A DNA stretch of 64,000 nt from Puniceicoccaceae bacterium (GCA_018402305.1 JAGYJE010000009.1:58282-122281), one strand, 5' to 3'. Positions 49,602-55,845 are shown, counted from the first letter of the stretch. The notes: generated by a model from the sequence alone, not told the origin. Translations and numbers: made by a program.

Positions 49602-49856
49602 TCAGTAGTGGTATCGTAGCTGGGCGATGTGAATCTCATCTTTACTGATTCGATAAACCAGCCGATGCTCTTCATTAATTCTCCGAGACCAGAAGCCGGA
49701 TAGTGAATGCTTTAAGGGCTCGGGCTTGCCAATCCCCTCATGCTGGTTCCGATCAATATCCTTAATCAGTTCGTTTACTTTCTTGAGCATGCGCTTGTCA
49801 TTTTTCTGCCAGTATTGGTAATCCTCCCATGCTCGGTCTGAAAAGATTTTCTTCAT
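49602..49856 (-). CDS. yoeB: YoeB toxin (cassette P)
   Basis: 84 residues. IFSDRAWEDYQYWQKNDKRMLKKVNELIKDI ... GKPEPLKHSLSGFWSRRINEEHRLVYRI ... IHIAQLRYHY contains the RelE-fold catalytic Glu, Arg and His-Tyr end of YoeB ribosome-dependent RNases. Start overlaps the antitoxin stop (ATGA). The stop abuts the attC. Confidence 0.95.
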   Translation of the reverse strand: MKKIFSDRAWEDYQYWQKNDKRMLKKVNELIKDIDRNQHEGIGKPEPLKHSLSGFWSRRINEEHRLVYRISKDEIHIAQLRYHY

Positions 49857-50104
49857 TCAACCAGCACTCTTTCTTTGCCTTTCCCTTCCTCAAGCTGCTG
49901 GATCGATTCCAAGAGCCTGCGGGCATTCTTGGGGCTTCGCAGCAGATAGGTGGTCTCTTTCATCGATTCGTAATCCTCCAAAGACATCATCACCACAGAT
50001 TCGATGCCTTTCTTCGTGATGATCACCGGATCGTGATTGCGGCAGACTTCTGTGATCGTGTGCGCGAGGTTTTCTCTAGCGCTGGAATAAGTGATTGCGT
50101 TCAT
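49853..50104 (-). CDS. yefM: YefM/Phd antitoxin (cassette P)
   Basis: 83 residues from ATG 50104. AITYSSARENLAHTITEVCRNHDPVIITKKGIESVVMMSLEDYESMKETTYLLRSPKNARRLLESI is a full YefM. I reject the longer in-frame start at 50257 because it runs through attC-O. A perfect palindrome just upstream is a likely operator. Confidence 0.93.
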   Translation of the reverse strand: MNAITYSSARENLAHTITEVCRNHDPVIITKKGIESVVMMSLEDYESMKETTYLLRSPKNARRLLESIQQLEEGKGKERVLVE

Positions 50105-50107
50105 AGT

Positions 50108-50129
50108 GTTGTCCAATTTGTTGGACAAC
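50108..50129 (-). promoter_or_regulatory. Candidate YefM-YoeB operator palindrome
   Basis: GTTGTCCAA-TTTG-TTGGACAAC, perfect 9-bp arms, 4 bp upstream of the yefM start codon. Type II antitoxins bind such palindromes for autoregulation (family knowledge). Confidence 0.6.
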
Positions 50130-50154
50130 TTGGATCCTGTCAATTCATTTTTCC

Positions 50155-50223
50155 TGCCATCCGGGTGTATGCGCAGTGAGCGACGCAGGAGCGAACGGAG
50201 TTGATACGACCGTCTGGATATGG
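50155..50223 (-). other. attC of cassette O
   Basis: GGTGTATGCGCAGTGAGCGACG ... CGGAGTTGATACGACCGTC core. Left box TGCCATC opens cassette P. Right box GATATGG does not match the opening box TTAAATC of tiny cassette O. Confidence 0.8.
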
Positions 50224-50272
50224 ATTCCAAAGTGCCCGGTGGGGTCGAATCCGGCAAGTGCTTTCTCTTCCC
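50224..50272 (-). other. Gene-less mini-cassette O
   Basis: Only about 50 bp separate attC-O from attC-N, with no ORF. Either a deleted cassette or a spacer left by recombination between attC sites. Confidence 0.55.
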
Positions 50273-50329
50273 TTAAATCGGTTTGTTTGAGCGAAGCGAA
50301 CCGGAGTTAACTACCGCAACTGGTTCGCC
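50273..50329 (-). other. attC of cassette N
   Basis: 57 bp. Right box GTTCGCC is the exact reverse complement of opening box GGCGAAC of cassette N. The palindrome is weaker than in other sites; left box TTAAATC. Confidence 0.75.
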
Positions 50330-50332
50330 TTT

Positions 50333-50794
50333 TTAATTATAGAAAACAGGGTATACCGCCGCGAGCGTTTCATTTCGGAACGAATCGACATTCTGTGCCT
50401 TCTGCCCCATAAGGGATTCCGCACGTTTGATAAACTCAGAGACATAAATATCCGACTGTTTCTCTATAATTTCTCCGAGATGCTTTCCTTTATTTTCTAG
50501 TTCAGGATGTATCATGGACAAGAAGACTACACGCCAGAACCAGAAGCCCAATTTTGTAATCTCTTCGTTTGATTCACGCTGAACTCTTGTGAATAGTGGT
50601 CCAAGTTGGGCTATTCCCTTTTTTATATTTTCAGTTGCGGAATCGCGGTCCACCTGCAATAAATTGTCACAGAATGCAGCAGCGTCATCGTTAAATAAAA
50701 GCCTCCATGTTTCGGGGGTATTCTTTGCAGATGAGTGCAAAATATAAACATCTTCGCTGTTAGCTTTTGAGAATCTTTCGATCAAGTTATCCAA
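50333..50794 (-). CDS. Hypothetical protein (cassette N)
   Basis: 153 residues, mostly helical by composition (DNLIERFSKANSEDVYILHSS ... KLGFWFWRVVFLSMIHPELENKGKHLGEIIEKQSD). One hydrophobic stretch GFWFWRVVFLSMI near residue 83 is too short and too interrupted to be a clear membrane helix. No signal peptide and no recognised family. It is the only gene of its cassette. Low-GC composition compared with core genes suggests foreign origin. Confidence 0.6.
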   Translation of the reverse strand: MDNLIERFSKANSEDVYILHSSAKNTPETWRLLFNDDAAAFCDNLLQVDRDSATENIKKGIAQLGPLFTRVQRESNEEITKLGFWFWRVVFLSMIHPELENKGKHLGEIIEKQSDIYVSEFIKRAESLMGQKAQNVDSFRNETLAAVYPVFYN

Positions 50795-50853
50795 TTCGGA
50801 CTCGATCGCTCTTCTTCCGAGATTTTTTAGTAGCTTTTGAACATATTTTTAGT

Positions 50854-50924
50854 GGCGAACGGTGAGGATGAGCGCGACATGGAGGCGCAGCCGTAATGTC
50901 GTTGATCACTCCGTCTGGATGGTG
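50854..50924 (-). other. attC of cassette M
   Basis: Stem GCGACAT / ATGTCGTT. Right box GATGGTG is the exact reverse complement of opening box CACCATC; left box GGCGAAC + GGTGAGG opens cassette N. Confidence 0.88.
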
Positions 50925-51271
50925 CTTTTTAGTTTCTTCGAAATAGCGTCGAGGCGCTTATCGAGAGTCCACAACGGAGATTTACTAATCATCGAAGACG
51001 CCAAGATATGTGCATCCGTGTAGCCAATACCCTTCCCGTATAACTTGTTCGACTCTATGAGATGAGTTACTTCTCCATTTGATGCCTGTCGACACTGGGG
51101 GAGACTTTCTATCAGGTCTAAGAAGTTTTTTCGCTTCGATATGTTCCCAAGTCTCAACTCTCCGATGACAAACGGATGTGTTGAAACTTCCCCCTCATTC
51201 AGAAGATCCGAAAGCAGGGAATCGCCTTCCCGCAAGAAACCAATCCAGACAGAAGTATCGACCAGAACCAT
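50906..51271 (-). CDS. vapC: PIN-domain toxin VapC (cassette M)
   Basis: 121 residues. MVLVDTSVWIGFLREGD (first Asp), FVIGELRLG (Glu), GIGYTDAHILASSMI and LWTLDKRL complete the PIN acidic quartet. The start shares a base with the antitoxin stop (TAATG). The stop lies inside attC-M. Confidence 0.92.
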   Translation of the reverse strand: MVLVDTSVWIGFLREGDSLLSDLLNEGEVSTHPFVIGELRLGNISKRKNFLDLIESLPQCRQASNGEVTHLIESNKLYGKGIGYTDAHILASSMISKSPLWTLDKRLDAISKKLKSTIQTE

Positions 51272-51453
51272 TACCGACGAGGGATATTCTGAGCTTTAGG
51301 AGAGGTGCCGCCAAGCATAGCTAAGCGCCTTGCACTTTCCTTTTCGATAAGTGTTTTGAGACCTTCGTGAAGTAAGAGGGTCTTTTCTTTTATTCCAGTG
51401 AGTTTTGAGGCTTTCTCGAATATTTTCTCGTCAAGATTTAATGTAGTTCTCAT
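51271..51453 (-). CDS. vapB: VapB antitoxin (cassette M)
   Basis: 60 residues. MRTTLNLDEKIFEKASKLTGIKEKTLLLHEGLKTLIEKESARRLAMLGG is the standard VapB ribbon-helix-helix plus toxin-binding tail. Upstream of and overlapping vapC. Confidence 0.92.
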   Translation of the reverse strand: MRTTLNLDEKIFEKASKLTGIKEKTLLLHEGLKTLIEKESARRLAMLGGTSPKAQNIPRR

Positions 51454-51496
51454 GCATAAAGATATGCATAAAATGTTCGCATCTGCAAGTGGTTTT

Positions 51497-51787
51497 TCAC
51501 CATCGGTGAGAGTGAGCGCGGCGGATGCCGTTGCTCACCTCGCCTTGTTCGACTTTGATTCTTTCGGATATCCAGACCTTCATAATTGACTGTCGTGTAA
51601 CGCCGATTCGCTTCGCTTCCGTATCAAGCGAGTCAATCATCCAATTCGGTAGGTCGACATTCACGCGACGCTGTCCAAGATTGGGACGATGTGCCTTCTT
51701 GGTGTCCAAAAACTCTGAAATGTCTTCACCTGCGTCAAAGCGCCGGTCGAGTTCTTTAGCTGTTATGGTAGATTCTTTTTTCGCCAT
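51497..51787 (-). CDS. brnA: BrnA-type antitoxin (cassette L)
   Basis: 96 residues: ITAKELDRRFDAGEDISEFLDTKKAHRPNLGQRRVNVDLPNWMIDSLDTEAKRIGVTRQSIMKVWISERIKVEQ, a BrnA. The last 18 or so residues (after VEQGE) are encoded by attC-L itself, and the stop codon is at the left edge of the site. Overlaps brnT by 32 bp, like the cassette Q copy. Confidence 0.9.
   Translation of the reverse strand: MAKKESTITAKELDRRFDAGEDISEFLDTKKAHRPNLGQRRVNVDLPNWMIDSLDTEAKRIGVTRQSIMKVWISERIKVEQGEVSNGIRRAHSHRW
51498..51553 (-). other. attC of cassette L
   Basis: 56 bp. Stem GAGTGAGC / GTTGCTCACCTC. Right box GTTCGAC is the exact reverse complement of opening box GTCGAAC; left box CACCATC + GGTGAGA opens cassette M. 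Confidence 0.9.
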
Positions 51788-52019
51788 CTCGTGCCCTCCT
51801 ACATGATATGATTCTTATTTTTCCTTCTCTTCGGGTGAATATCGCAGTCCATAGCTTCCTCGAATGTCTGGCGATTAAAGCCTCGCGTGGCTCGGTTTCA
51901 CTTCGGGCAGGTAACTCAAGGGCGGTTACATCCGCCCAAAGCTCCTGCGCTTCCACAAAATCGATTCCATGCTTTTCCTTGTTTTTTGCCGACTTCTCAG
52001 CATCGAACTCGAAATCCAT
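51756..52019 (-). CDS. brnT: BrnT toxin (cassette L)
   Basis: 87 residues, same length and about four-fifths identical by eye to the cassette Q BrnT (FEFDAEKSAKNKEKHGIDFVEAQELWADVTALELPARSETEPREALIA...). A RelE-like ribonuclease of the BrnTA family. Having two related copies raises the question of cross-neutralisation. Confidence 0.92.
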   Translation of the reverse strand: MDFEFDAEKSAKNKEKHGIDFVEAQELWADVTALELPARSETEPREALIARHSRKLWTAIFTRREGKIRIISCRRARDGEKRIYHNS

Positions 52020-52060
52020 AATGGTATAATTATGGTTTAATTTCGGATTTCAAGTTTTTT

Positions 52061-52125
52061 GTCGAACGGTGAGCGTAGTCATGGAGCGAGGCACGAGCGG
52101 AATTGACTACCGCGTCTTGATATGC
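52061..52125 (-). other. attC of cassette K (the DGR cassette)
   Basis: 65 bp. Stem GTAGTCAT / ATTGACTAC. Right box GATATGC (52119-52125) is the exact reverse complement of GCATATC at 55188-55194, which opens the cassette. Left box GTCGAAC + GGTGAGC opens cassette L. Confidence 0.92.
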
Positions 52126-52223
52126 CCCGCGGAGACTCCGTAAAGGCTTTGTAAGTCTTGACCAATCCACTTCACTGCGCGGGTTCATTTTTTCCTGCTT
52201 TTATTCTTTTCCTTAGAAAAAAT

Positions 52224-52269
52224 CCCCGGCCACGTCGTTCGGCGTTTCGCCTACTTGCCGTGGCCGGGG
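52224..52269 (-). terminator. Terminator of the DGR cassette, double hairpin
   Basis: 11-bp stem CCCCGGCCACG / CGTGGCCGGGG enclosing a second hairpin GGCG-TTT-CGCC. On the minus strand it is followed by ATTTTTT. It lies about 130 bases after the TR and overlaps the end of the RT reading frame. Could also define the 3' end of the TR RNA. Confidence 0.75.
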
Positions 52270-53585
52270 GCGGGTTCTTTGCCCGGAGGGATGGAGGCCT
52301 CCGCGCGGGAGTGCCGGGTGCCTTCCCGAAGCGGCGCGGCGGCGGGGGCGATGCACCCCGGCCGTTCTGGCCGATCAGGCTGGAGGGCCTGTCCGAAGGC
52401 TGGAGACGCGGAATCCGATGTTGTTGTTCTCGTTGGTCGGATTGTTGTTGTTGCGGTTCGAGGACTGCAGGTTGTTGTCGTTGTTGTTGAACGAGCCGCC
52501 CCGCAGCCCGCGGTTACTGGTGTCCCAGCACCCCAAAGTTCGATGTCGCGAAAGATGTCCCGCCGCAGGCGGTAGCTCTGCGCGTGGCTGGCATGGGCGA
52601 TCCAGCTGCGAGTGCGCTGCCGCAGGTCAGTCAGATCCATGCGCCCGGTGCGCACACACCAGGCTTGCCGCTTAAAGCGCCGCACGAAGCGGCGGACATT
52701 GGCATCGCGCAGGCGGATGCGCCCGTCTGGAAACACAACGAAACCGACAAAATCGACCCCGCGCTCCGTCGCCGTAAGCCGGAACTTATCCGGGTGGATG
52801 CGCAGGCGCAGCGACTGCACATACTCCCGCACCCGCTGGCCCTGAGCCTTCAGAGCGGAGCGGTCGTCACCAAACAGTAGAAAGTCATCCACATAGCGCA
52901 GGTAGCCCTTGACCCGTAGCTCGTGCTTGACGAAGAGGTCGAGGGGATGCAGGTGGATGTTGGCGAAAAACTGGCTGGTCAGGTTACCGATGGGGAGTCC
53001 GCGTGGATGCTCGACAACGCTGAAGAGATCACCCGCATCCGACCATTCCTGTGCAATGCCGTCAGTATGGCTGGCGAGGATGCGGTCGATGACTTCAAGC
53101 ACGCGGCGGTCGCCCACCGCCCGCTCGATCTGTTGGCGCAGCAGCGCATGGTCGATATGAGGAAAATATTTCTGGATGTCGCACTTCAGGCAGTAGCGGT
53201 AGCGCTTGGTAAACTGATGGGCGCGGGCCAGCCCGGCGTGAGTGCCCTTGCCGGGGCGGCAAGCGTAGGAGTCTGCGATAAACCGTGGGTCAAAGATCGG
53301 CTCCAGCACGCGCACGAGGGCGTGATGCACGATGCGGTCGCGAAAGGGCGCGGCGGCCACCTCGCGCTCCTTCGGATCGGTGATGGTGAAGTAGAAATAC
53401 TCCCCCGGCTGCCAGGTGCCCGCGACGAGATCATCGCGCACACCGACCACCGCCTTTTCCAATTCGCCGAAGCAACGCGCCACAGGGATCTTGCCTCGCT
53501 TGCCCCGCATCGCCTTGTGCGCGGCGGCGAACAGGTTCTCCAGCGCGACGACTTGCCCAAACAGATGCTTGTGGCGCTTCGGCAT
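52251..53585 (-). CDS. DGR-type reverse transcriptase
   Basis: 444-residue frame. RT motifs: KCDIQKYFPHIDH (first catalytic Asp, about 136), LPIGNLTSQFFANI (about 197-210; the IGxxxSQ form is diagnostic of DGR enzymes, where retroviral and group II RTs have QG), YLRYVDDFLLFG (catalytic YVDD, 231-234) and a thumb with RIHPDKFRLT...GVDFVGFVV. The recognisable protein ends near residue 345 (DIELWGAGTPV). The remaining 100 residues are translated from the TR and spacer and are Thr/Pro-rich (e.g. ARSTTTTTT), so the frame may simply lack a stop. It copies TR RNA with errors at adenines. SD AAGGAGG lies in the avd end, 6 bp before the ATG. Confidence 0.95.
   Translation of the reverse strand: MPKRHKHLFGQVVALENLFAAAHKAMRGKRGKIPVARCFGELEKAVVGVRDDLVAGTWQPGEYFYFTITDPKEREVAAAPFRDRIVHHALVRVLEPIFDPRFIADSYACRPGKGTHAGLARAHQFTKRYRYCLKCDIQKYFPHIDHALLRQQIERAVGDRRVLEVIDRILASHTDGIAQEWSDAGDLFSVVEHPRGLPIGNLTSQFFANIHLHPLDLFVKHELRVKGYLRYVDDFLLFGDDRSALKAQGQRVREYVQSLRLRIHPDKFRLTATERGVDFVGFVVFPDGRIRLRDANVRRFVRRFKRQAWCVRTGRMDLTDLRQRTRSWIAHASHAQSYRLRRDIFRDIELWGAGTPVTAGCGAARSTTTTTTCSPRTATTTIRPTRTTTSDSASPAFGQALQPDRPERPGCIAPAAAPLREGTRHSRAEASIPPGKEPAPGHGK
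52397..52522 (-). repeat. DGR template repeat (TR), 126 bp
   Basis: Aligns without gaps to 54167-54292. All 20 differences are at A on the minus strand; none of the other 87 positions differ. 39 adenines are present, mostly in AAC codons: in the variable-protein frame it would read GGSFNNNDNNLQSSNRNNNNP then TNENNNIGF. It lies inside the 3' part of the RT reading frame, read there in another frame. Confidence 0.97.
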
Positions 53586-53591
53586 GGAAAG

Positions 53592-53942
53592 TCAGCCCTC
53601 CTTCACACTCCGCAGCCACCCGCCCAGCATTTTTCCGCATTCCGTGAGCTGTTCGGCGCTGTATTCGTATTGACGCGGCGTGATGACTTTGCGGTCTTTC
53701 GCCAGGCGGGTCAGCCAGCGCAATTGCTCCAGCTTGACGTTGGCGCGGTGCAGCAGGCTGGCCTTGTGGTGGGTGTAGCTGGCCTCGATGAGCAATTCCA
53801 TAATGTCGAGGGTCGTGTCGGCCAGGCGCGTGCCAAAGATGAATCGCTGGTTCTTGGGGAAGCTGTCCACCCGCTCCAGCAACCATTTGGTGTGTTCATA
53901 CCAGCGCACCAGCAGCACCGGTGCTTCCGGTTTTCGGGCCAT
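53592..53942 (-). CDS. avd: Avd, DGR accessory variability determinant
   Basis: 116 residues, basic and all-helical, four-helix-bundle type: LVRWYEHTKWLLERVDSFPKNQRFIFGTRLADTTLDIMELLIEASY...LLHRANVKLEQLRWLTRLAKDRKVITPRQYEYSAEQLTECGKMLGGWLR. In known DGRs Avd forms a pentamer that binds RT and the TR RNA and is needed for mutagenic cDNA synthesis. Placed between the variable-protein gene and RT, 6 bp from the RT start, as in classic cassettes. Confidence 0.92.
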   Translation of the reverse strand: MARKPEAPVLLVRWYEHTKWLLERVDSFPKNQRFIFGTRLADTTLDIMELLIEASYTHHKASLLHRANVKLEQLRWLTRLAKDRKVITPRQYEYSAEQLTECGKMLGGWLRSVKEG

Positions 53943-53952
53943 GCTCGGGTTT

Positions 53953-53980
53953 AAAAAAAATTTTCGACCGCCTTCGGCGG
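53953..53980 (-). other. Hairpin with T-tract just upstream of avd
   Basis: CCGCC-TTC-GGCGG; on the minus strand it is followed by TCGAAAATTTTTTTT. Eleven bases before the avd start. A weak terminator or processing site. Confidence 0.5.
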
Positions 53981-54011
53981 AAAGAGTGCGGGGACCTCAC
54001 GGCCCCCGCAG

Positions 54012-54045
54012 AAAAGAAAAAAGGGAAGCGGCGCTAACGCGCCGC
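54012..54045 (-). terminator. Terminator after the variable-protein gene
   Basis: GCGGCGC-GTTA-GCGCCGC (54028-54045) followed on the minus strand by TTCCCTTTTTTCTTTT. A third hairpin, TGCGGGG ... CCCCGCA, lies at 53987-54010. Confidence 0.7.
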
Positions 54046-54069
54046 GATAAAGGGTAAAAGGGCCAAAGG

Positions 54070-55020
54070 CTAAAGGATGCCGCGCCCTTTTCGCCTCGTC
54101 AGTGCCAGCGAGAGTCCAAGGCAACCTAAGATCGCAGCGTAAGCGGACGGTTCAGGAATGGGCGCGAGGCTGGAGACGCGGAATCCGAAGCTGATGAGCT
54201 CGAGGGTCGGATTGGAGTTGTTGCGGGCCGAGGACTGCAGGAGGAAGTCGAAGTCGTTGAACGAGCCGCCCCGCAGCCCGCGGAGACTGGTGCTCACAAT
54301 AGCATCATTCCACTCCCACACGTTACCGCCCTGATCGAAGGTGCCGTAGTGGCTGTCGGACCCCGTGTAGGCACCCACGTCGGTCACAGTGCCGGGGCCA
54401 CCGGAAAAATTCGCGCTGTTGGCGCCGCCAGGAGGGTTTTCTGCCGTCGGTGCCGTGTCACTCTGCGTCGGATACAGCGTATAACCACCGTTTCCGTCGT
54501 AATACGCTGCCTTATACCACTCGTTCTCGCTGGCGACGGCGACACCGCCGTTGTTCCAGGCCGTCGCGTTGCGGGTGATCGTGTTGTTCGAGATGCCGGT
54601 TGCATCCAGCACGTATACGCCTTTCTCGGTATTGCCTGTCGACAGCCAGTTGCTGAAGCGCGCCGCGTCCCAGAAGCTAACGAAGTTTACTGGCTTGTTG
54701 CCGAAGCCGTCCTTCACGCTGTAACTAAAGCTGCCGGAGGTGCCCGACTGGTTGATACCACCATGGGTATTGGAGCCCATGTCCGTGTTGTAGAGCGAGT
54801 GCGTGTCCGTCACCGCCGTCGCGTTCAAGAAGGCCGTGTATTGGCTGTTCGTCACCTCATAGGTGCCGATGTGGTAATTGTAGCCGATCCCGCCGTAGCC
54901 AGTAGTGCTGTCGTTGGCGTTGCCCGCATCGCCGACTAGGACGGTGTCGATGTTGATGGCGGCCGAAGCGGCGGAAGCGGCTAGCAGGCCAGCTGCGAAA
55001 AGGGCAATGTGTTTTTTCAT
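54070..55020 (-). CDS. DGR variable protein: secreted FGE-sulfatase/C-type-lectin-fold domain with PEP-CTERM anchor
   Basis: 316 residues. Signal peptide about 1-20 (ALFAAGLLAASAASA). Residues about 25-285 are a formylglycine-generating-enzyme/SUMF1-like domain: YHIGTYEVTNSQYTAFLNA, KPVNFVSFWDAARFSNWLS, ASENEWYKAAYYDG, FDQGGNVWEWNDAI, LRGGSF. Its C-terminal 42 or so residues are the VR (about 243-285). Directly after comes IPEPSAYAAILGCLGLSLAL plus TRRKGR, a PEP-CTERM exosortase signal. In known DGRs this fold presents the hypervariable residues on a ligand-binding face. Here 12 of the sites are N-to-D/F/L/A/S/I and one I-to-F change relative to TR. An exosortase must be encoded elsewhere. 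Confidence 0.95.
   Translation of the reverse strand: MKKHIALFAAGLLAASAASAAINIDTVLVGDAGNANDSTTGYGGIGYNYHIGTYEVTNSQYTAFLNATAVTDTHSLYNTDMGSNTHGGINQSGTSGSFSYSVKDGFGNKPVNFVSFWDAARFSNWLSTGNTEKGVYVLDATGISNNTITRNATAWNNGGVAVASENEWYKAAYYDGNGGYTLYPTQSDTAPTAENPPGGANSANFSGGPGTVTDVGAYTGSDSHYGTFDQGGNVWEWNDAIVSTSLRGLRGGSFNDFDFLLQSSARNNSNPTLELISFGFRVSSLAPIPEPSAYAAILGCLGLSLALTRRKGRGIL
54167..54292 (-). repeat. DGR variable repeat (VR), 126 bp
   Basis: Same length as TR; 106 of 126 identical, all 20 changes at TR adenines. The changes fall mostly in the first two positions of AAC codons, giving L, D, F, F, L, A, S, L, L, I, S at former Asn positions. The 3' end (GATTCCGCGTCTCCAGCCT on the minus strand) is unchanged and should hold the initiation-of-mutagenic-homing site. 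Confidence 0.97.
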
Positions 55021-55075
55021 AGTGATGTGTTTTTGATAATTGTAGTTTTTAACGATGATTTTTTATCTATGCCGA

Positions 55076-55095
55076 GGGTGGGGGGAGGGGGGGGG
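55076..55095 (+). repeat. G-tract in the leader of the DGR variable-protein gene
   Basis: GGG-T-GGGGGG-A-GGGGGGGGG, about 55 bases upstream of the variable-protein ATG (C-tract on the coding strand). It holds nine consecutive G and could slip or form a quadruplex. Confidence 0.7.
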
Positions 55096-55187
55096 CAAGT
55101 GTAAAAACACGGAGATTGTGAAAATTTCGTTACGCGGCGAGACGCTTGCATTCGTGAAAGATCTTTGTGGTTCATTTTTTTTCTTTG

Positions 55188-55291
55188 GCATATCGTAAAG
55201 CGTGATCACCCAGTCAGCGAGCTTGGACTTTCTGAAATGTTCCCGGCAAACTGGCGGCGTAAAATGGGTTGATCACCGCGTCTTGATCGGC
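55188..55291 (-). other. attC of cassette J (104-bp class)
   Basis: Stem CGTGATCACC / GGTTGATCACCGCG with one extrahelical base. Right box GATCGGC versus opening box GTCGATC: 6 of 7. Left box GCATATC opens DGR cassette K. Confidence 0.88.
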
Positions 55292-55762
55292 TCATTCGAT
55301 TCTTAAGTTGATCTCGATGTAGAAGATGCTCTCACCATTCAACTCTAGTTCTTCGAAATACCGATTTTCGTCGGAAGGAAGCAGTTCTGATTTATCGTAG
55401 TGAAGCGGTCTATCGTAGAAACTAGAGCTGTCTTTCTTTTGAGTTTTTATCCGTAATTCGGTAATATTTTGCTTACGGTTCGATAGGTGATAACCTGGGT
55501 AATTGTAGATGAAAATTTCTATCTCGCGGCTATCGCTTCCGTCAATTACGGTAGTCTCGAAATCTGAGTTCTTATCAAACCGAGCCTGTACAATTAACTT
55601 TTCTTTCTTCCCGATTGAGACCTTTTTATAGGATCCGTGCAGGCCTAGCAGTTCTGCCTGTTTTTTCGTGAATTCGTTATCCGTTTTTGGCGCTTTCAGT
55701 TGCTGCCAAGCGTTCAGTTGGCAAGTTACAGAAAGTAGCAGAATTAGTAATAGCGGTTTCAT
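55292..55762 (-). CDS. Secreted hypothetical protein (cassette J)
   Basis: 156 residues from ATG 55762, which lies 9 bp inside the cassette; the longer frame to 55831 runs through attC-I. Signal peptide about 1-19 (KPLLLILLLSVTCQLNA). The mature part is charged, beta-rich by composition (KVSIGKKEKLIVQARFDKNSDFETTVIDG, ELELNGESIFYIEINLRIE). No family recognised; orphan cassette gene likely exported to the periplasm. Confidence 0.65.
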   Translation of the reverse strand: MKPLLLILLLSVTCQLNAWQQLKAPKTDNEFTKKQAELLGLHGSYKKVSIGKKEKLIVQARFDKNSDFETTVIDGSDSREIEIFIYNYPGYHLSNRKQNITELRIKTQKKDSSSFYDRPLHYDKSELLPSDENRYFEELELNGESIFYIEINLRIE

Positions 55763-55771
55763 TATTTTATG

Positions 55772-55845
55772 TCGATCGGTGAGATGTGGCACGGAGTGAG
55801 CGACGAAGGAGCGAACGTAGTTGTCCACCATCGACTTGTTGGAGT
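55772..55845 (-). other. attC of cassette I
   Basis: Stem TGTGGCAC / GTTGTCCACC. Right box GTTGGAG versus opening box CACCAAC: 6 of 7. Left box GTCGATC + GGTGAGA opens cassette J. Confidence 0.88.

Larger units (their letters stand above)
52067..55193 (-). mobile_element. Integron cassette K carrying a complete diversity-generating retroelement
   Basis: About 3.13 kb between predicted crossover points. It contains, in transcription order: leader with G-tract, variable protein with VR, three hairpins, avd, DGR reverse transcriptase, TR, terminator, attC-K. The opening box and the attC box match 7 of 7, and no other attC occurs inside, so the whole DGR behaves as one cassette. All parts known to be needed in cis and trans for mutagenic retrohoming are within it. 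Confidence 0.9.

Noticed and set aside
52251..53585. RT as a retron, group II intron or abortive-infection RT
   Set aside because: IGNLTSQ motif, neighbouring Avd and the TR/VR pair are specific to DGRs; no msr/msd, no intron domains V/VI or maturase domain.
53923..53954. Plus-strand frame of 343 codons opposite RT and Avd (52923-53954)
   Set aside because: It is the antisense of well-supported RT and Avd coding sequence; long only because of high GC.
54079..54166. Hairpin or cruciform downstream of VR, as in some DGRs
   Set aside because: Only 7-bp arms (CGCGCCC and GGGCGCG) about 70 bp apart were found; too weak and common in GC-rich DNA.
52397..54292. TR and VR as a simple duplication of a coding segment
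   Set aside because: All 20 differences are at adenines of one copy; neutral divergence would hit other bases as well.
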